Shown piece after piece: positions 1 to 7,260 of a stretch of DNA of 10,202 nt. The stretch comes from Gammaproteobacteria bacterium (lineage in GTDB: Bacteria; Pseudomonadota; Gammaproteobacteria; Xanthomonadales; Xanthomonadaceae), in the NCBI GenBank assembly GCA_012510865.1, contig JAAZHF010000025.1, forward strand, positions 1 to 10,202, given 5' to 3'. The stretch's first letter is position 1. Each line of letters opens with the position of its first letter. Under the pieces are notes generated by a model. That model did no database searches, was not told where the DNA came from, and saw only the letters and a list, made by a program, of their open reading frames with translations. A program made the translations under genes and the position numbers.

Positions 1-3000
1 ACGAAGCCGTGCGAGAAGAAGTCGCGGAAGTCGAGCATCAGCCTGCGCGGCAGCTCGGCCACGCTGAGCAGGCCGAGCACGCGGCCCGCGCCCGGCTCCA
101 CTTGCAGCAGGCGCCCGTCCTTGACCGTCAGCGCGAGGCTGCCTTCCAGCTCGTCCAGGCGGAATCCCGCGGGCGAGCCCGGCCAGCTGCCCTCGAAGCG
201 CGCGCTGCCGTCGCCGCCGTCGATGCGGCCGCCCGCGCCGAGGCCGGAGAGCAGCGCCCCGAAGTCGCCGCTCCGCACATCGACCACCATCCGCGTCCGC
301 GCCTCCGCGCCGCGACCGGTCCAGGCGCCCGCGACGTCGATCCACTGGCCCGGCGCGCGCAGCTGCATCGATTCGACCTGCAGGCCCGCGCCCGTGGGAC
401 GCGTGCGCAGCTCCAGGCGCCCCAGCGGCGCCGAGGAGATGCGCAGGTCCTCGACCACCACCGCCAGCGGTGGTATCGCCGCGGGGTCGATGCCGGGATC
501 GTCGCCGGCCTCCCCGTCCTCCTCCGCAGGCGCAACGGCGTCGCCCGGAGCCCGCGCGCTGCGCCAGTGCAGCCGCTCCAGCCGCGCGCCGAGCACGCCG
601 CCTTCGGTCCGCGGTAGCTCCACGGTTCCCGCCAACGCTTCGCCGACCAACTGCAGCCGGACCGCGCCGCGCTCCTGGCGGGCGAGCACGCGCGTGTCCG
701 GAAAGGAGGCCCCGAGGAGCTGCAGGCGGTCGGCCACCAGGTCGATGCCCTGCAGCGCCAGCCCGTCGCCTCCGGCCCCACCGTCGCCCGCGAACAGCCC
801 GGCCCACTCCATCGCGTCCAGCACGGGCGTGCGACCGGTGATGCGCACTCCGGATCCGGGCGGGGACGCATCGACGCGCGCGCTGCCCAGCACGGCGAGG
901 ACGCCGGTGCGCCCGGCCCGGGTGCGGGCGCGCAGCGCGACCCGCTCGCCCAGGACCACGTCGATGTCGTCCTCGCCCATGGGCAGCTCGAGGTCGATGC
1001 GGGCGGGCAGCGGCTCGAGCGCGGGCTTGCCCAGCGGTGCCGGCAGTGCCAGGGCGGTCCCGACCAGGTCCGAGCGCAGCTGCAGCCGCCCGCCGTCGCC
1101 GTCGGTCCCGGCGCCGGTCGAAAGGCCCAGGGCCAGCGTCCAGTCGGAACGGCCCTCCATGCGATCGCCCAGCCAGGCCAGGCCCGGTGCGCGGGCCGCG
1201 AGCGTCGACGAGGCAAGGCTCGCCTCGAGCGCAGCTTCGAAAGCCATGCCGCGGTCCCGCACGTGCCCCGGCCCGGCGCGCAGGGACAGGCGTCCGGGCG
1301 CTCCGTCCTGGCGCACGCGCAGCCCTTCGGCCGTGAATCCGTCCTCGTCGTACCGGGCCCGGCCATGGACCCCGTCGAAGTCCAGCTTCCAGCGCGACTC
1401 GCCCAGCCTGGCCCCGGCCAGCGCCACCTGCCCCGATACCCGGAGGCCGGGCGAGGTCCCCTCGGCGGCTCCCAGCGGCAGCACCATGCCGAAGTCCGCG
1501 CGCAGCGGCCCGGACGCCGCCAGCGAATCGAGCAGGGCTTCGCGCCCCTCCCGCAGCGGGCTGTCGCGCAGCAGTTCCAGCACCGGCGCCGCGTCCGCGT
1601 CGACCGCCGCGTCCACGCGCAGCGGCGCCGTCCCGAAGTCCGTGATGCCGGCACGCAGCGAGCGCACCGGGACGTCCGCCAGGCGCGCACTCCCCTCGAG
1701 GCTGAAGCCATCGGCGATGAAGTCCACCCGCCCGTCGAGCCCGGTGGCGGCCGGCCAACCGGGGTCGAACCGCACCTCGGCGTCCTCGAGCGTCGCCGAG
1801 GCGTGGAACAGGCCGGCCCCGGCGCTCCCCCCGGTGCCCTTGAACGGCCAGTCATCGAGGTCGCCGGACACCACGGCGCGGCCGTCGAGCACGCGGCCGT
1901 CGACCAGCGCCGAATCCAGCCACTGCACCGCTGCCTCCGGCATCATGTGGCGGATCCAGAACCGCTTCGCCACCGGCACCCTCGCTTCGTCGAGCTCGGC
2001 CACCAGATCGATGGCGGGGCGGGTGCCATCGCCTGCGAAATCGAGGCCGCCGCGCACATCGGCGGCATAGCCCTCGCCATCGACCCTCAGGGCGGGGGTT
2101 CGCACCCGCCAGCCGCCTCCGTCGCGCCAGGCGACGATCTCGCCGCGCAGGCGGACCTGGTGCGCCGGCGGCCCGAAGCCGAGCGGCCAGTCGACGCTGG
2201 CCACGGCCGACGGATCCGGCGTGAAGACCAGGGCCCCGGCGTCGCCCCGGAGCGAACCCGAGAGGCCCGACAGCCCGGGGGCCGCCCCGCGGACGCCGAA
2301 GCCGAAGTCCTCGATGCGCGCCTGCGCGCGCAGCTGCCCGGAAGGCCCGCCCACGAGCTCGACCCCGTGCAGCACCGCGGACGGCCGGGCCTCGCCCAGC
2401 CACGCGGCAAGCTCCGCCGGCATCTCCGGCGACAGCGAGGCCAGCATCAGCAGCGCCCCGGCATCGATCCGCTCGGCGACCAGCGCCTTCCTGCGGCCTC
2501 CGGCAACCAGCAGGCCGTCCAGGGCCTGCGCCTCCGCTCCCGCGCCGAAGGACAGGCGCGGCGCGTCGAAGCGCCAGCCCTCCGCGAGCGCCGTCCAGCG
2601 CGCATCGAGCGCGACCCGGCCCAGGTCGGCCTCGCGCGCGCCGCCCTCGCCGCCGCCGCGCAGGCGCAGCCCGTCCAGTTCGCCGCGCAGCAGCATGGAA
2701 TCCACGCGGTAGCCGCGCAGGTCGGCCCAGGCCTCGAGCCTGCCCCGGCCTGCCGTGGGCCCGATGCCGCCCGCGCGCAGCCCGGACCACGCGGACAGGT
2801 CGGCGTCGCGCAGTGCCAGCCAGGCGCGTGCGTCGCCACTGGCGCGGTCGAGCTCGGCCGCCATGTCCAGCGGCGAAGCGCCGGGCACCATCCACGCGCG
2901 GACCGCGGCCCTCACCCGCGCGCCGTCGACCCGCAGGCGGAGGTCGACCTCGCCCAGGCGCGCGCCCACGCCAAGCCCCGGTGCGTCGACGACGAGCACG

Positions 3001-3482
3001 CCGTCGACCACCTGCAGCTCGCCGAGGCCTTCCAGCGCGGCGAAGGGGTCGCCGTCCGACTGCGCCTCGCCCGGCAGTCCGCGCACCTGCCAGCGGCCAT
3101 CGTCGCCGCGGACCAGGGCCAGCTCCAGGCCGCGCAGCCGCAGTTCGGTGAACGAACGGCCCGGCAACAACCCCGCGTACTGCGCGACCAGCACCTCCGC
3201 CTCGCCGATCGGGATCGCGTCCGCACCCTCGCCGATGCGCAGTCCGTCCAGGCGCAGCAGGGGACCGCGCCGCGTCCAGGCGGTCTCGACGCGATCGAAG
3301 GAGACCGGGCGCCCGGCGCGGTGGCCGAGCCACTCGGCGATGCGCTCGGGATGGCGCTCGGCCAGCGGCAGCAGCTGGCTGGTGATGCCGGCGACGAACG
3401 CCATCAGCACCAGGCCGATGGCCACCGCGTACCAGGCACCGCGCCGCGCGCGGCGCAGGGCGCGGCGGAACCGGCCGGCCAT
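1..3482 (-). CDS. yhdP: YhdP family AsmA-like phospholipid transporter (3' end outside window)
   Basis: YhdP is a large inner-membrane-anchored, periplasm-spanning AsmA-like protein that, with TamB and YdbH, is known in E. coli to carry phospholipids to the outer membrane. I read an open frame from ATG at 3482 to the left edge, about 1160 codons with no stop; E. coli YhdP is about 1266 residues, so roughly 100-150 residues are missing. Residues 1-16 are Arg-rich, followed by one hydrophobic segment at about 17-37 (signal anchor) and a long beta-rich region. Family signatures are visible: KRFWIRHMMPEAAVQWLDSA then GDLDDWPFKG, encoded near 1830-1970, and close to the edge GRVLGLLSVAELPRRLMLDF followed by RDFFSHGF. 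The start lies 27 bases after the rng stop; a weak GGGG sits upstream, so expression probably depends on the maf-rng transcript. No frameshift seen. In E. coli yhdP also follows rng. Confidence 0.95.
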   Translation of the reverse strand, partial: MAGRFRRALRRARRGAWYAVAIGLVLMAFVAGITSQLLPLAERHPERIAEWLGHRAGRPVSFDRVETAWTRRGPLLRLDGLRIGEGADAIPIGEAEVLVAQYAGLLPGRSFTELRLRGLELALVRGDDGRWQVRGLPGEAQSDGDPFAALEGLGELQVVDGVLVVDAPGLGVGARLGEVDLRLRVDGARVRAAVRAWMVPGASPLDMAAELDRASGDARAWLALRDADLSAWSGLRAGGIGPTAGRGRLEAWADLRGYRVDSMLLRGELDGLRLRGGGEGGAREADLGRVALDARWTALAEGWRFDAPRLSFGAGAEAQALDGLLVAGGRRKALVAERIDAGALLMLASLSPEMPAELAAWLGEARPSAVLHGVELVGGPSGQLRAQARIEDFGFGVRGAAPGLSGLSGSLRGDAGALVFTPDPSAVASVDWPLGFGPPAHQVRLRGEIVAWRDGGGWRVRTPALRVDGEGYAADVRGGLDFAGDGTRPAIDLVAELDEARVPVAKRFWIRHMMPEAAVQWLDSALVDGRVLDGRAVVSGDLDDWPFKGTGGSAGAGLFHASATLEDAEVRFDPGWPAATGLDGRVDFIADGFSLEGSARLADVPVRSLRAGITDFGTAPLRVDAAVDADAAPVLELLRDSPLREGREALLDSLAASGPLRADFGMVLPLGAAEGTSPGLRVSGQVALAGARLGESRWKLDFDGVHGRARYDEDGFTAEGLRVRQDGAPGRLSLRAGPGHVRDRGMAFEAALEASLASSTLAARAPGLAWLGDRMEGRSDWTLALGLSTGAGTDGDGGRLQLRSDLVGTALALPAPLGKPALEPLPARIDLELPMGEDDIDVVLGERVALRARTRAGRTGVLAVLGSARVDASPPGSGVRITGRTPVLDAMEWAGLFAGDGGAGGDGLALQGIDLVADRLQLLGASFPDTRVLARQERGAVRLQLVGEALAGTVELPRTEGGVLGARLERLHWRSARAPGDAVAPAEEDGEAGDDPGIDPAAIPPLAVVVEDLRISSAPLGRLELRTRPTGAGLQVESMQLRAPGQWIDVAGAWTGRGAEARTRMVVDVRSGDFGALLSGLGAGGRIDGGDGSARFEGSWPGSPAGFRLDELEGSLALTVKDGRLLQVEPGAGRVLGLLSVAELPRRLMLDFRDFFSHGF

Positions 3483-3509
3483 CAGCGCCCCGCTCGCCGC
3501 GCGCAAGGC

Positions 3510-5015
3510 TCAGAGCAGCAGGACATCGAACTGCTCCTGCTGGTACTGCCCGTCGGCCTGGAAGCGGATGGTCTTGCCCAGGAACTCCTCGAGTTCGGCC
3601 ACGGTCGCCGATTCCTCCTCGGTGATCCGCGCGACCACCTTCGGCGACGCGATCACCAGCAGGCGCTCGGCGTCGAACTGGCGCACCGCGCGCACGATCT
3701 CCCGGAATACCTCGTAGGTCACCGTCTCGGCGGTCTTCAGCGTGCCGCGCCCGCCGCACTCGTGGCAGGTCTCGCTGAGCTGGCGCTCCAGGCTTTCGAC
3801 GGTGCGCTTGCGCGTCATTTCCACGAGGCCCAGCGGCGAGAAATCGTAGACCGTGGTCTTGGCGTGGTCGCGCGCCAGCGACTTCTCCAGCGTCCGCAGC
3901 ACCTGGCGGCGGTGCTCGGGATCGGTCATGTCGATGAAGTCGATGATGATGATGCCGCCCAGGTTGCGCAGGCGCAGCTGGCGGGCGACGGCCTGGGCCG
4001 CTTCGAGGTTGGTGCGGTACACCGTTTCCTCGAGGTTGCGCTGGCCGAGGAAGGAGCCCGTGTTCACGTCGACCGTGGTCATGGCCTCGGTCTGGTCGAT
4101 CACCAGGTAGCCGCCCGACTTCAGCGGCACCTCCTTGTCGAGCGCGCGGCTGATCTCGTCCTCCACCCCGTACAGGTCGAACACCGGGCGCGCGCCGGCG
4201 TAGTGCTCGACCTTCTCGGCCAGGCCCGGCATGTACTGCGCCGCGAACGCGCGCAGCCGGTCGCAAGTCTCGCGAGAGTCGACCTTCACCTTCTCGACGA
4301 CGCGGCGCATCAGGTCCCTGACCCCGCGCATCGGCAGCGTCAGGTCCTCGTAGACGCAGCTGCCCACGCCCGCGCCCGCCACGCTGCGCTCGACCAGCGC
4401 CCAGGCCCGGGCCAGGTAGGCCACGTCCTCGGCCAGGGCCTCCTCCGGCTGCCCCTCGGCATTGGTGCGGACGATGTAGCCATGGCCGCCGGCAAGCGCG
4501 AGCGCGCCGACCAGCGCCTTCAGCCGCGCGCGCTCGGCCTCGTCCTCGATCCGCGCCGAAACGCCGATCACCTTCGACTGCGGCAGCAGCACCAGGTAGC
4601 GCGAGGGGATGCTGATCTGGGTGGTCAGGCGCGCGCCCTTGGTGCCGATCGGATCCTTGACCACCTGCACCACGACTTCCTGCCCGTCGCGCAGGAGCTC
4701 GCCGATCGGCGGCGTGGGCTGTGGCACCGCGGGGACGGGTCCCGGCCCTGCGGCCGGGTCCTCGACCGTGAGGTCCTCGGCGCGACCGGGCCGCAGCACG
4801 TCGTTGGCGTGCAGGAAGGCGGCGCGCTCCAGGCCGATGTCGACGAAGGCGGCCTGCATCCCGGGCATCACCCGCTGCACGCGGCCCTTGTAGATGTTCC
4901 CGACCACGCCCCGCCGCCAGCCGCGCTCGATGTGCAGCTCCTGCAGCATGCCGTTCTCGACCACGGCGACGCGGGTCTCGCGCGGTGTGACGTTGACCAG
5001 GATTTCCTCGCTCAT
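3510..5015 (-). CDS. rng: Ribonuclease G (RNase E/G family endoribonuclease)
   Basis: RNase G is a cytoplasmic single-strand-specific endoribonuclease that matures the 5' end of 16S rRNA and helps decay some mRNAs. The 501-residue product is close to the usual length (E. coli 489). It has the family N-terminus, an S1 RNA-binding domain at about 39-130 (including [20 protein letters not shown]), and the catalytic core with TTVDVNTG (Asp316) and [11 protein letters not shown] (Asp359), the expected Mg-binding aspartates. CHECGGRGT at 417-425 carries the two cysteines of the Zn-link that joins subunits. It lacks the long C-terminal degradosome scaffold of RNase E, which favours RNase G. A Pro/Ala-rich insert at about 76-105 interrupts the S1 domain. 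The ATG overlaps the maf stop as ATGA, so the two are probably translationally coupled; yhdP follows after 27 bases. Confidence 0.97.
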   Translation of the reverse strand: MSEEILVNVTPRETRVAVVENGMLQELHIERGWRRGVVGNIYKGRVQRVMPGMQAAFVDIGLERAAFLHANDVLRPGRAEDLTVEDPAAGPGPVPAVPQPTPPIGELLRDGQEVVVQVVKDPIGTKGARLTTQISIPSRYLVLLPQSKVIGVSARIEDEAERARLKALVGALALAGGHGYIVRTNAEGQPEEALAEDVAYLARAWALVERSVAGAGVGSCVYEDLTLPMRGVRDLMRRVVEKVKVDSRETCDRLRAFAAQYMPGLAEKVEHYAGARPVFDLYGVEDEISRALDKEVPLKSGGYLVIDQTEAMTTVDVNTGSFLGQRNLEETVYRTNLEAAQAVARQLRLRNLGGIIIIDFIDMTDPEHRRQVLRTLEKSLARDHAKTTVYDFSPLGLVEMTRKRTVESLERQLSETCHECGGRGTLKTAETVTYEVFREIVRAVRQFDAERLLVIASPKVVARITEEESATVAELEEFLGKTIRFQADGQYQQEQFDVLLL

Positions 5016-5608
5016 GCGCCGCCACCCGCGCGCGGCGTGCGCGCGTGGATGCCGAACCCGCGCAGCAGCCCCGCGGTCTCGTGCAGGGGCAGCCCCATCA
5101 CGCCGGAATAGCTGCCCGACAGGCGCGTGACGAAGCGCTCAGCACCGCCCTGGATCGCGTACGCGCCGGCCCGGCCGGCCGGCTCGCCGCTGGCCACGTA
5201 CTCGGCGATGTCCTCGTCGGACAGCTCCGCGAAGGCGACCTCGCTGGCGACCAGCACCGCGGCCTCGCGCCCGGCCGACACCAGCGAGACCGCGGTCAGC
5301 ACCCGGTGCGTGCGCCCCGAAAGCCGGCGCAGCATCGCCGCGGCCTCGTCCCCGTCGGCGGGCTTGCCGAACACCTCGTCGCCGAGCACCACCTCGGTGT
5401 CGGAGCCGAGCACGACGGCTCCGGGCACGGCGACCACGCGCAGCAGCCCCGCGCCGGCCTTCTCGCGGGCGACGCGGGCGACGTAGCCGGCGGGCGTTTC
5501 GCCCGGCATCCGCTGCTCCGGCACGTCGCCGTCGAGCACGCCGAAGTCGAGCCCGAGGCGCGCCAGCAGCTCGCGCCTGCGCGGGGATCTGGAGGCAAGG
5601 TGCAGCAT
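5012..5608 (-). CDS. maf: Maf/YhdE-type dTTP/UTP nucleotide pyrophosphatase
   Basis: The 198-residue product belongs to the Maf family of house-cleaning nucleoside triphosphate pyrophosphatases, which hydrolyse dTTP, UTP and some modified nucleotides to monophosphates; older work linked Maf to septum inhibition. Family motifs are in order: [12 protein letters not shown] at 4-15, [16 protein letters not shown] at 68-83 (with the conserved Asp70 and Lys82), [12 protein letters not shown] at 98-109, and [14 protein letters not shown] then [13 protein letters not shown] at 147-175. The YhdE subtype (dTTP/UTP) rather than YceF is suggested by the AIQG motif and by the position before rng. The ATG at 5608 matches the usual family start. 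No good ribosome binding site precedes it, and a -10-like TATCCT lies very close. Its stop overlaps the rng start. The last ten or so residues are a loose Arg/Gly/Ala tail. Confidence 0.96.
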   Translation of the reverse strand: MLHLASRSPRRRELLARLGLDFGVLDGDVPEQRMPGETPAGYVARVAREKAGAGLLRVVAVPGAVVLGSDTEVVLGDEVFGKPADGDEAAAMLRRLSGRTHRVLTAVSLVSAGREAAVLVASEVAFAELSDEDIAEYVASGEPAGRAGAYAIQGGAERFVTRLSGSYSGVMGLPLHETAGLLRGFGIHARTPRAGGGA

Positions 5609-5731
5609 CCCGACAGGATACCGTGCCGGCGCCGCCGCGAAGGAGCGGGCCCTTCCGCAACCCCGTTCCGGCTCACGGGCCGTTCACTCCACCGGCACAA
5701 CCCTTGCCCTCGACCGACATCGGAGACCAAC
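5609..5731. promoter_or_regulatory. Divergent intergenic region between maf and the SIMPL gene
   Basis: These 123 bases must hold the promoters for maf (leftward) and the SIMPL-domain gene (rightward), because the genes diverge. On the minus strand a -10-like TATCCT lies at 5620-5615, placing a transcription start about on the maf ATG; I find no convincing -35 at 15-18 bases. On the plus strand I cannot find a good -10/-35 pair. The division of this region into elements is inference. Confidence 0.4.
5722..5725 (+). promoter_or_regulatory. Ribosome binding site of the SIMPL-domain gene
   Basis: A GGAG core lies six bases before the ATG at 5732. It decides the start, because the reading frame is open far upstream (from 5045, antisense to maf) and only this ATG is followed by a signal peptide. 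Confidence 0.7.
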
Positions 5732-6469
5732 ATGAGCCTGAAATCGCCGCGGATGGTCCTTGCCATCCTTGCCCTGACCCTCGCAGCCGGGAGCCCTGCC
5801 ATGACCGCAGCCGCGCAGACGCCCGCCGCCCACGTCGCGAGCGACGGCACCCTGCTCTCGGTCTCGGCGACCGGCCAGGCCAGCCGCGCGCCCGATGTCG
5901 CGACCGCCTCGGCGGGCGTGGTCACGCAGGCCGCCGACGCCAACACCGCCATGCGCGAGAACGCCGCCCGGATGGCGCGCGTGATCGAGGCCATCCAGGC
6001 CGCCGGCGTCGCCGGGAAGGACATCCAGACCACCGGCATCAACATCCATCCCACCTACCGCCACGTCGACAACGAGGAGCCGCGGATCTCGGGCTACAGC
6101 GCCAGCAACACCGTCAGCCTGAAGGTGCGGGACATCGCGCGGCTGGGGGAGGTGCTGGATGCGCTGGTCGCCAGCGGCGCCAACAACATCAGTGGCCCCG
6201 GCTTCGGCATCGACCAGCCCGAGGCCGTCTACGACGAAGCCCGCCGCAAGGCGCTGGACCAGGCCAGGGCGCGCGCCGACATGTACGCAAGGGCCCTGGA
6301 CCTCAGGGTGCGGCGCATCGTGAGCATCAGCGAGGGCGGCGGCATGCAGGCGCCGCGGCCGATGTATGCGATGCGGGCGATGGCCATGGATTCCGAATCG
6401 ACCCCGGTGGCTCCGGGCGAGAACACGCTCGAGGCCAACCTGGAGGTAGTGTTCGAACTCGGGCGCTGA
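5732..6469 (+). CDS. SIMPL domain (DUF541) secreted protein
   Basis: A 245-residue exported protein of the SIMPL/DUF541 family (relatives include E. coli YggE and BP26/OMP28 of Brucella). Members are periplasmic or outer-membrane-associated; YggE has been linked to oxidative stress, but the molecular function is not established. Residues 1-28 form a signal peptide: a basic start, a hydrophobic core at about 8-20, then an Ala-rich stretch ending near TAAAQT, a plausible signal peptidase I site. The mature part shows the family pattern: LLSVSATGQASRAPDVATAS at 41-60, GVAGKDIQTTGINIHPTYR at 92-110, GYSASNTVSLKVRD at 121-134, and EARRKALDQARARADMYARAL in the C-terminal half. A Met-rich patch lies at 205-219. 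The start was chosen for its GGAG and signal peptide. It diverges from maf and lies 75 bases before the tonB-like gene, with hairpins between, so co-transcription is possible but not shown. Confidence 0.93.
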   Translation: MSLKSPRMVLAILALTLAAGSPAMTAAAQTPAAHVASDGTLLSVSATGQASRAPDVATASAGVVTQAADANTAMRENAARMARVIEAIQAAGVAGKDIQTTGINIHPTYRHVDNEEPRISGYSASNTVSLKVRDIARLGEVLDALVASGANNISGPGFGIDQPEAVYDEARRKALDQARARADMYARALDLRVRRIVSISEGGGMQAPRPMYAMRAMAMDSESTPVAPGENTLEANLEVVFELGR

Positions 6470-6472
6470 CGA

Positions 6473-6492
6473 CCCCGCCGCCCCTGGCGGGG
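6473..6492 (+). terminator. GC hairpin just after the SIMPL gene
   Basis: A perfect 7-bp stem (CCCCGCC with GGCGGGG) and a six-base loop begin four bases after the SIMPL stop codon. No T-run follows, so it is not a canonical intrinsic terminator; it could be a weak attenuator or an mRNA 3'-end stabiliser. Confidence 0.4.
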
Positions 6493-6509
6493 CGTTGGCA
6501 TCCGCGACA

Positions 6510-6526
6510 CCCGGCGGCGCGCCGGG
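6510..6526 (+). other. Second GC hairpin before tonB-like gene
   Basis: A perfect 6-bp stem (CCCGGC with GCCGGG) with a five-base loop GGCGC ends six bases before the tonB-like Shine-Dalgarno sequence. In GC-rich DNA such stems arise by chance, but its place next to the ribosome binding site is notable. Function unknown. Confidence 0.3.
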
Positions 6527-6532
6527 ACAACG

Positions 6533-6540
6533 AGGAGGTG
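6533..6540 (+). promoter_or_regulatory. Strong ribosome binding site of the tonB-like gene
   Basis: AGGAGGTG is a near-perfect Shine-Dalgarno sequence; its AGGAGG core ends six bases before the ATG at 6545. It is the strongest ribosome binding site in the window and fixes the start of this gene. Confidence 0.85.
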
Positions 6541-6544
6541 CTCC

Positions 6545-7243
6545 ATGGTCCTGCAGTCCAACGTCCGCAGTCCTCTTGCCGCCGGGCACGCCGGCGAAGC
6601 CCCGCGTCCCGATCCGGTGCGCATCGCCGGGAATACCGGTACCCTGCTGCTCAACAGCGCGCTGCTCCTGCTGATGCTCGTGCCGATCACGCGGACCGCG
6701 CAGGAAGCGCCTGCCAGCCGTGGCCTGGAGACGGAATGGTTCGAGCCCCGCCCGGTGCCGCCGCCGGCGCCGCCGGAGGTGGTGCCGGTCGAGCGCCCCG
6801 TCGTGCACCCGGCGCCCACCGCACCCGCGCAGCGCACCCTCGCCCGCGACCCGGCCCCGGCCGCGCCACCGCTGGTGGACGGCGGCACGCTGGCCGCCGA
6901 TCCGGCGCCTCCGGCCGACGCCGGACCGGGCGACATCGCGCCGCCGGCCGCCGACGGGCCCGCGGGCATGCGCCTGGCGTATGCCCGGGCCAGCGTGCCG
7001 CCCTACCCGCGCGAGGAGCTCCGGGCGGGACACGAGGGCACGGTGGTCCTGCGCGTGCTGGTGGACGTCGACGGCCGGCCGCTCGATGTACAGGTCGAGA
7101 CCGGGAGCGGCTACCGCAGGCTCGACGAGGCAGCGCGCCGCCACGTGCTGCGCCACTGGACGTTCCAGCCGGCCATCCGCGACGGCCAGCCGGTGCAGGC
7201 CGTCGGGCTGGTGCCGATCGAGTTCAGCATCGCCCGCGGCTGA
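6545..7243 (+). CDS. Energy transducer TonB family protein (orphan, no exbBD nearby)
   Basis: TonB proteins couple the proton-motive force, through ExbB/ExbD in the inner membrane, to outer-membrane receptors. This 232-residue product has the three expected parts: a cytoplasmic stretch of about 26 residues and one membrane segment (about 27-48, IAGNTGTLLLNSALLLLMLVPI); a Pro/Ala-rich periplasm-spanning linker (about 53-140, with VPPPAPPEVVPVERP); and a C-terminal TonB domain (about 149-231) with PPYPREELRAGHEGTVVLRV, DVDGRPLDVQVETGSGY, LDEAARRHVLRHWTFQPA and a final PIEFSIARG. The segment has no histidine; by eye, Asn37 occupies the place of the key His. No ExbB, ExbD or TonB-dependent receptor gene lies in the window, so its partners are elsewhere. 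It converges on rlmH with six bases between stops. Xanthomonads usually carry several TonB paralogues, so I give no gene symbol. Confidence 0.9.
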   Translation: MVLQSNVRSPLAAGHAGEAPRPDPVRIAGNTGTLLLNSALLLLMLVPITRTAQEAPASRGLETEWFEPRPVPPPAPPEVVPVERPVVHPAPTAPAQRTLARDPAPAAPPLVDGGTLAADPAPPADAGPGDIAPPAADGPAGMRLAYARASVPPYPREELRAGHEGTVVLRVLVDVDGRPLDVQVETGSGYRRLDEAARRHVLRHWTFQPAIRDGQPVQAVGLVPIEFSIARG

Positions 7244-7260
7244 CCGCGCTCAGGCGCGGT
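7243..7260. terminator. Stem at the tonB-rlmH convergent junction
   Basis: ACCGCG at 7243-7248 pairs perfectly with CGCGGT at 7255-7260 around a six-base loop. The stem includes the last base of the tonB-like stop, and the loop contains the rlmH stop (7250-7252). It could serve as a bidirectional end for the two convergent transcripts, but neither side has a T-tract, so the terminator role is inference. Confidence 0.35.

Noticed and set aside
121..2070. A 649-codon plus-strand open frame and a 575-codon minus-strand frame (128-1855)
   Set aside because: Both are shadows of yhdP. The real frame (first base at positions equal to 3482 modulo 3) runs open to the left edge and shows the YhdP C-terminal signatures.
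1..3482. Possible frameshift in yhdP, because several off-frame openings cover it
   Set aside because: I followed the yhdP frame through the N-terminal part and from about 2170 down to position 3 and found no stop; family motifs appear in the same frame at both ends.
1852..5025. A 1057-codon minus-strand open frame across rng and much of yhdP
   Set aside because: It is an off-frame reading of two genes whose real frames carry clear RNase G and YhdP motifs; its product is Arg/Ala/Gly-rich without recognisable domains.
1263..5111. A 1282-codon open frame on the plus strand, antisense to yhdP and rng
   Set aside because: Its codon register mirrors the yhdP frame in high-GC DNA, where antisense stops are rare. 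The translation is a low-complexity mix of Arg, Ala, Gln, His and Pro with no family motifs, and it crosses two well-supported genes.
5045..5731. Upstream in-frame extension of the SIMPL gene over maf
   Set aside because: It is antisense to maf, and the ATG at 5732 has a GGAG and begins a signal peptide, so the longer start is not credible.
5684..7156. A 490-codon minus-strand open frame opposite the SIMPL and tonB-like genes
   Set aside because: It has no family motif, and both plus-strand genes have ribosome binding sites and clear domains.
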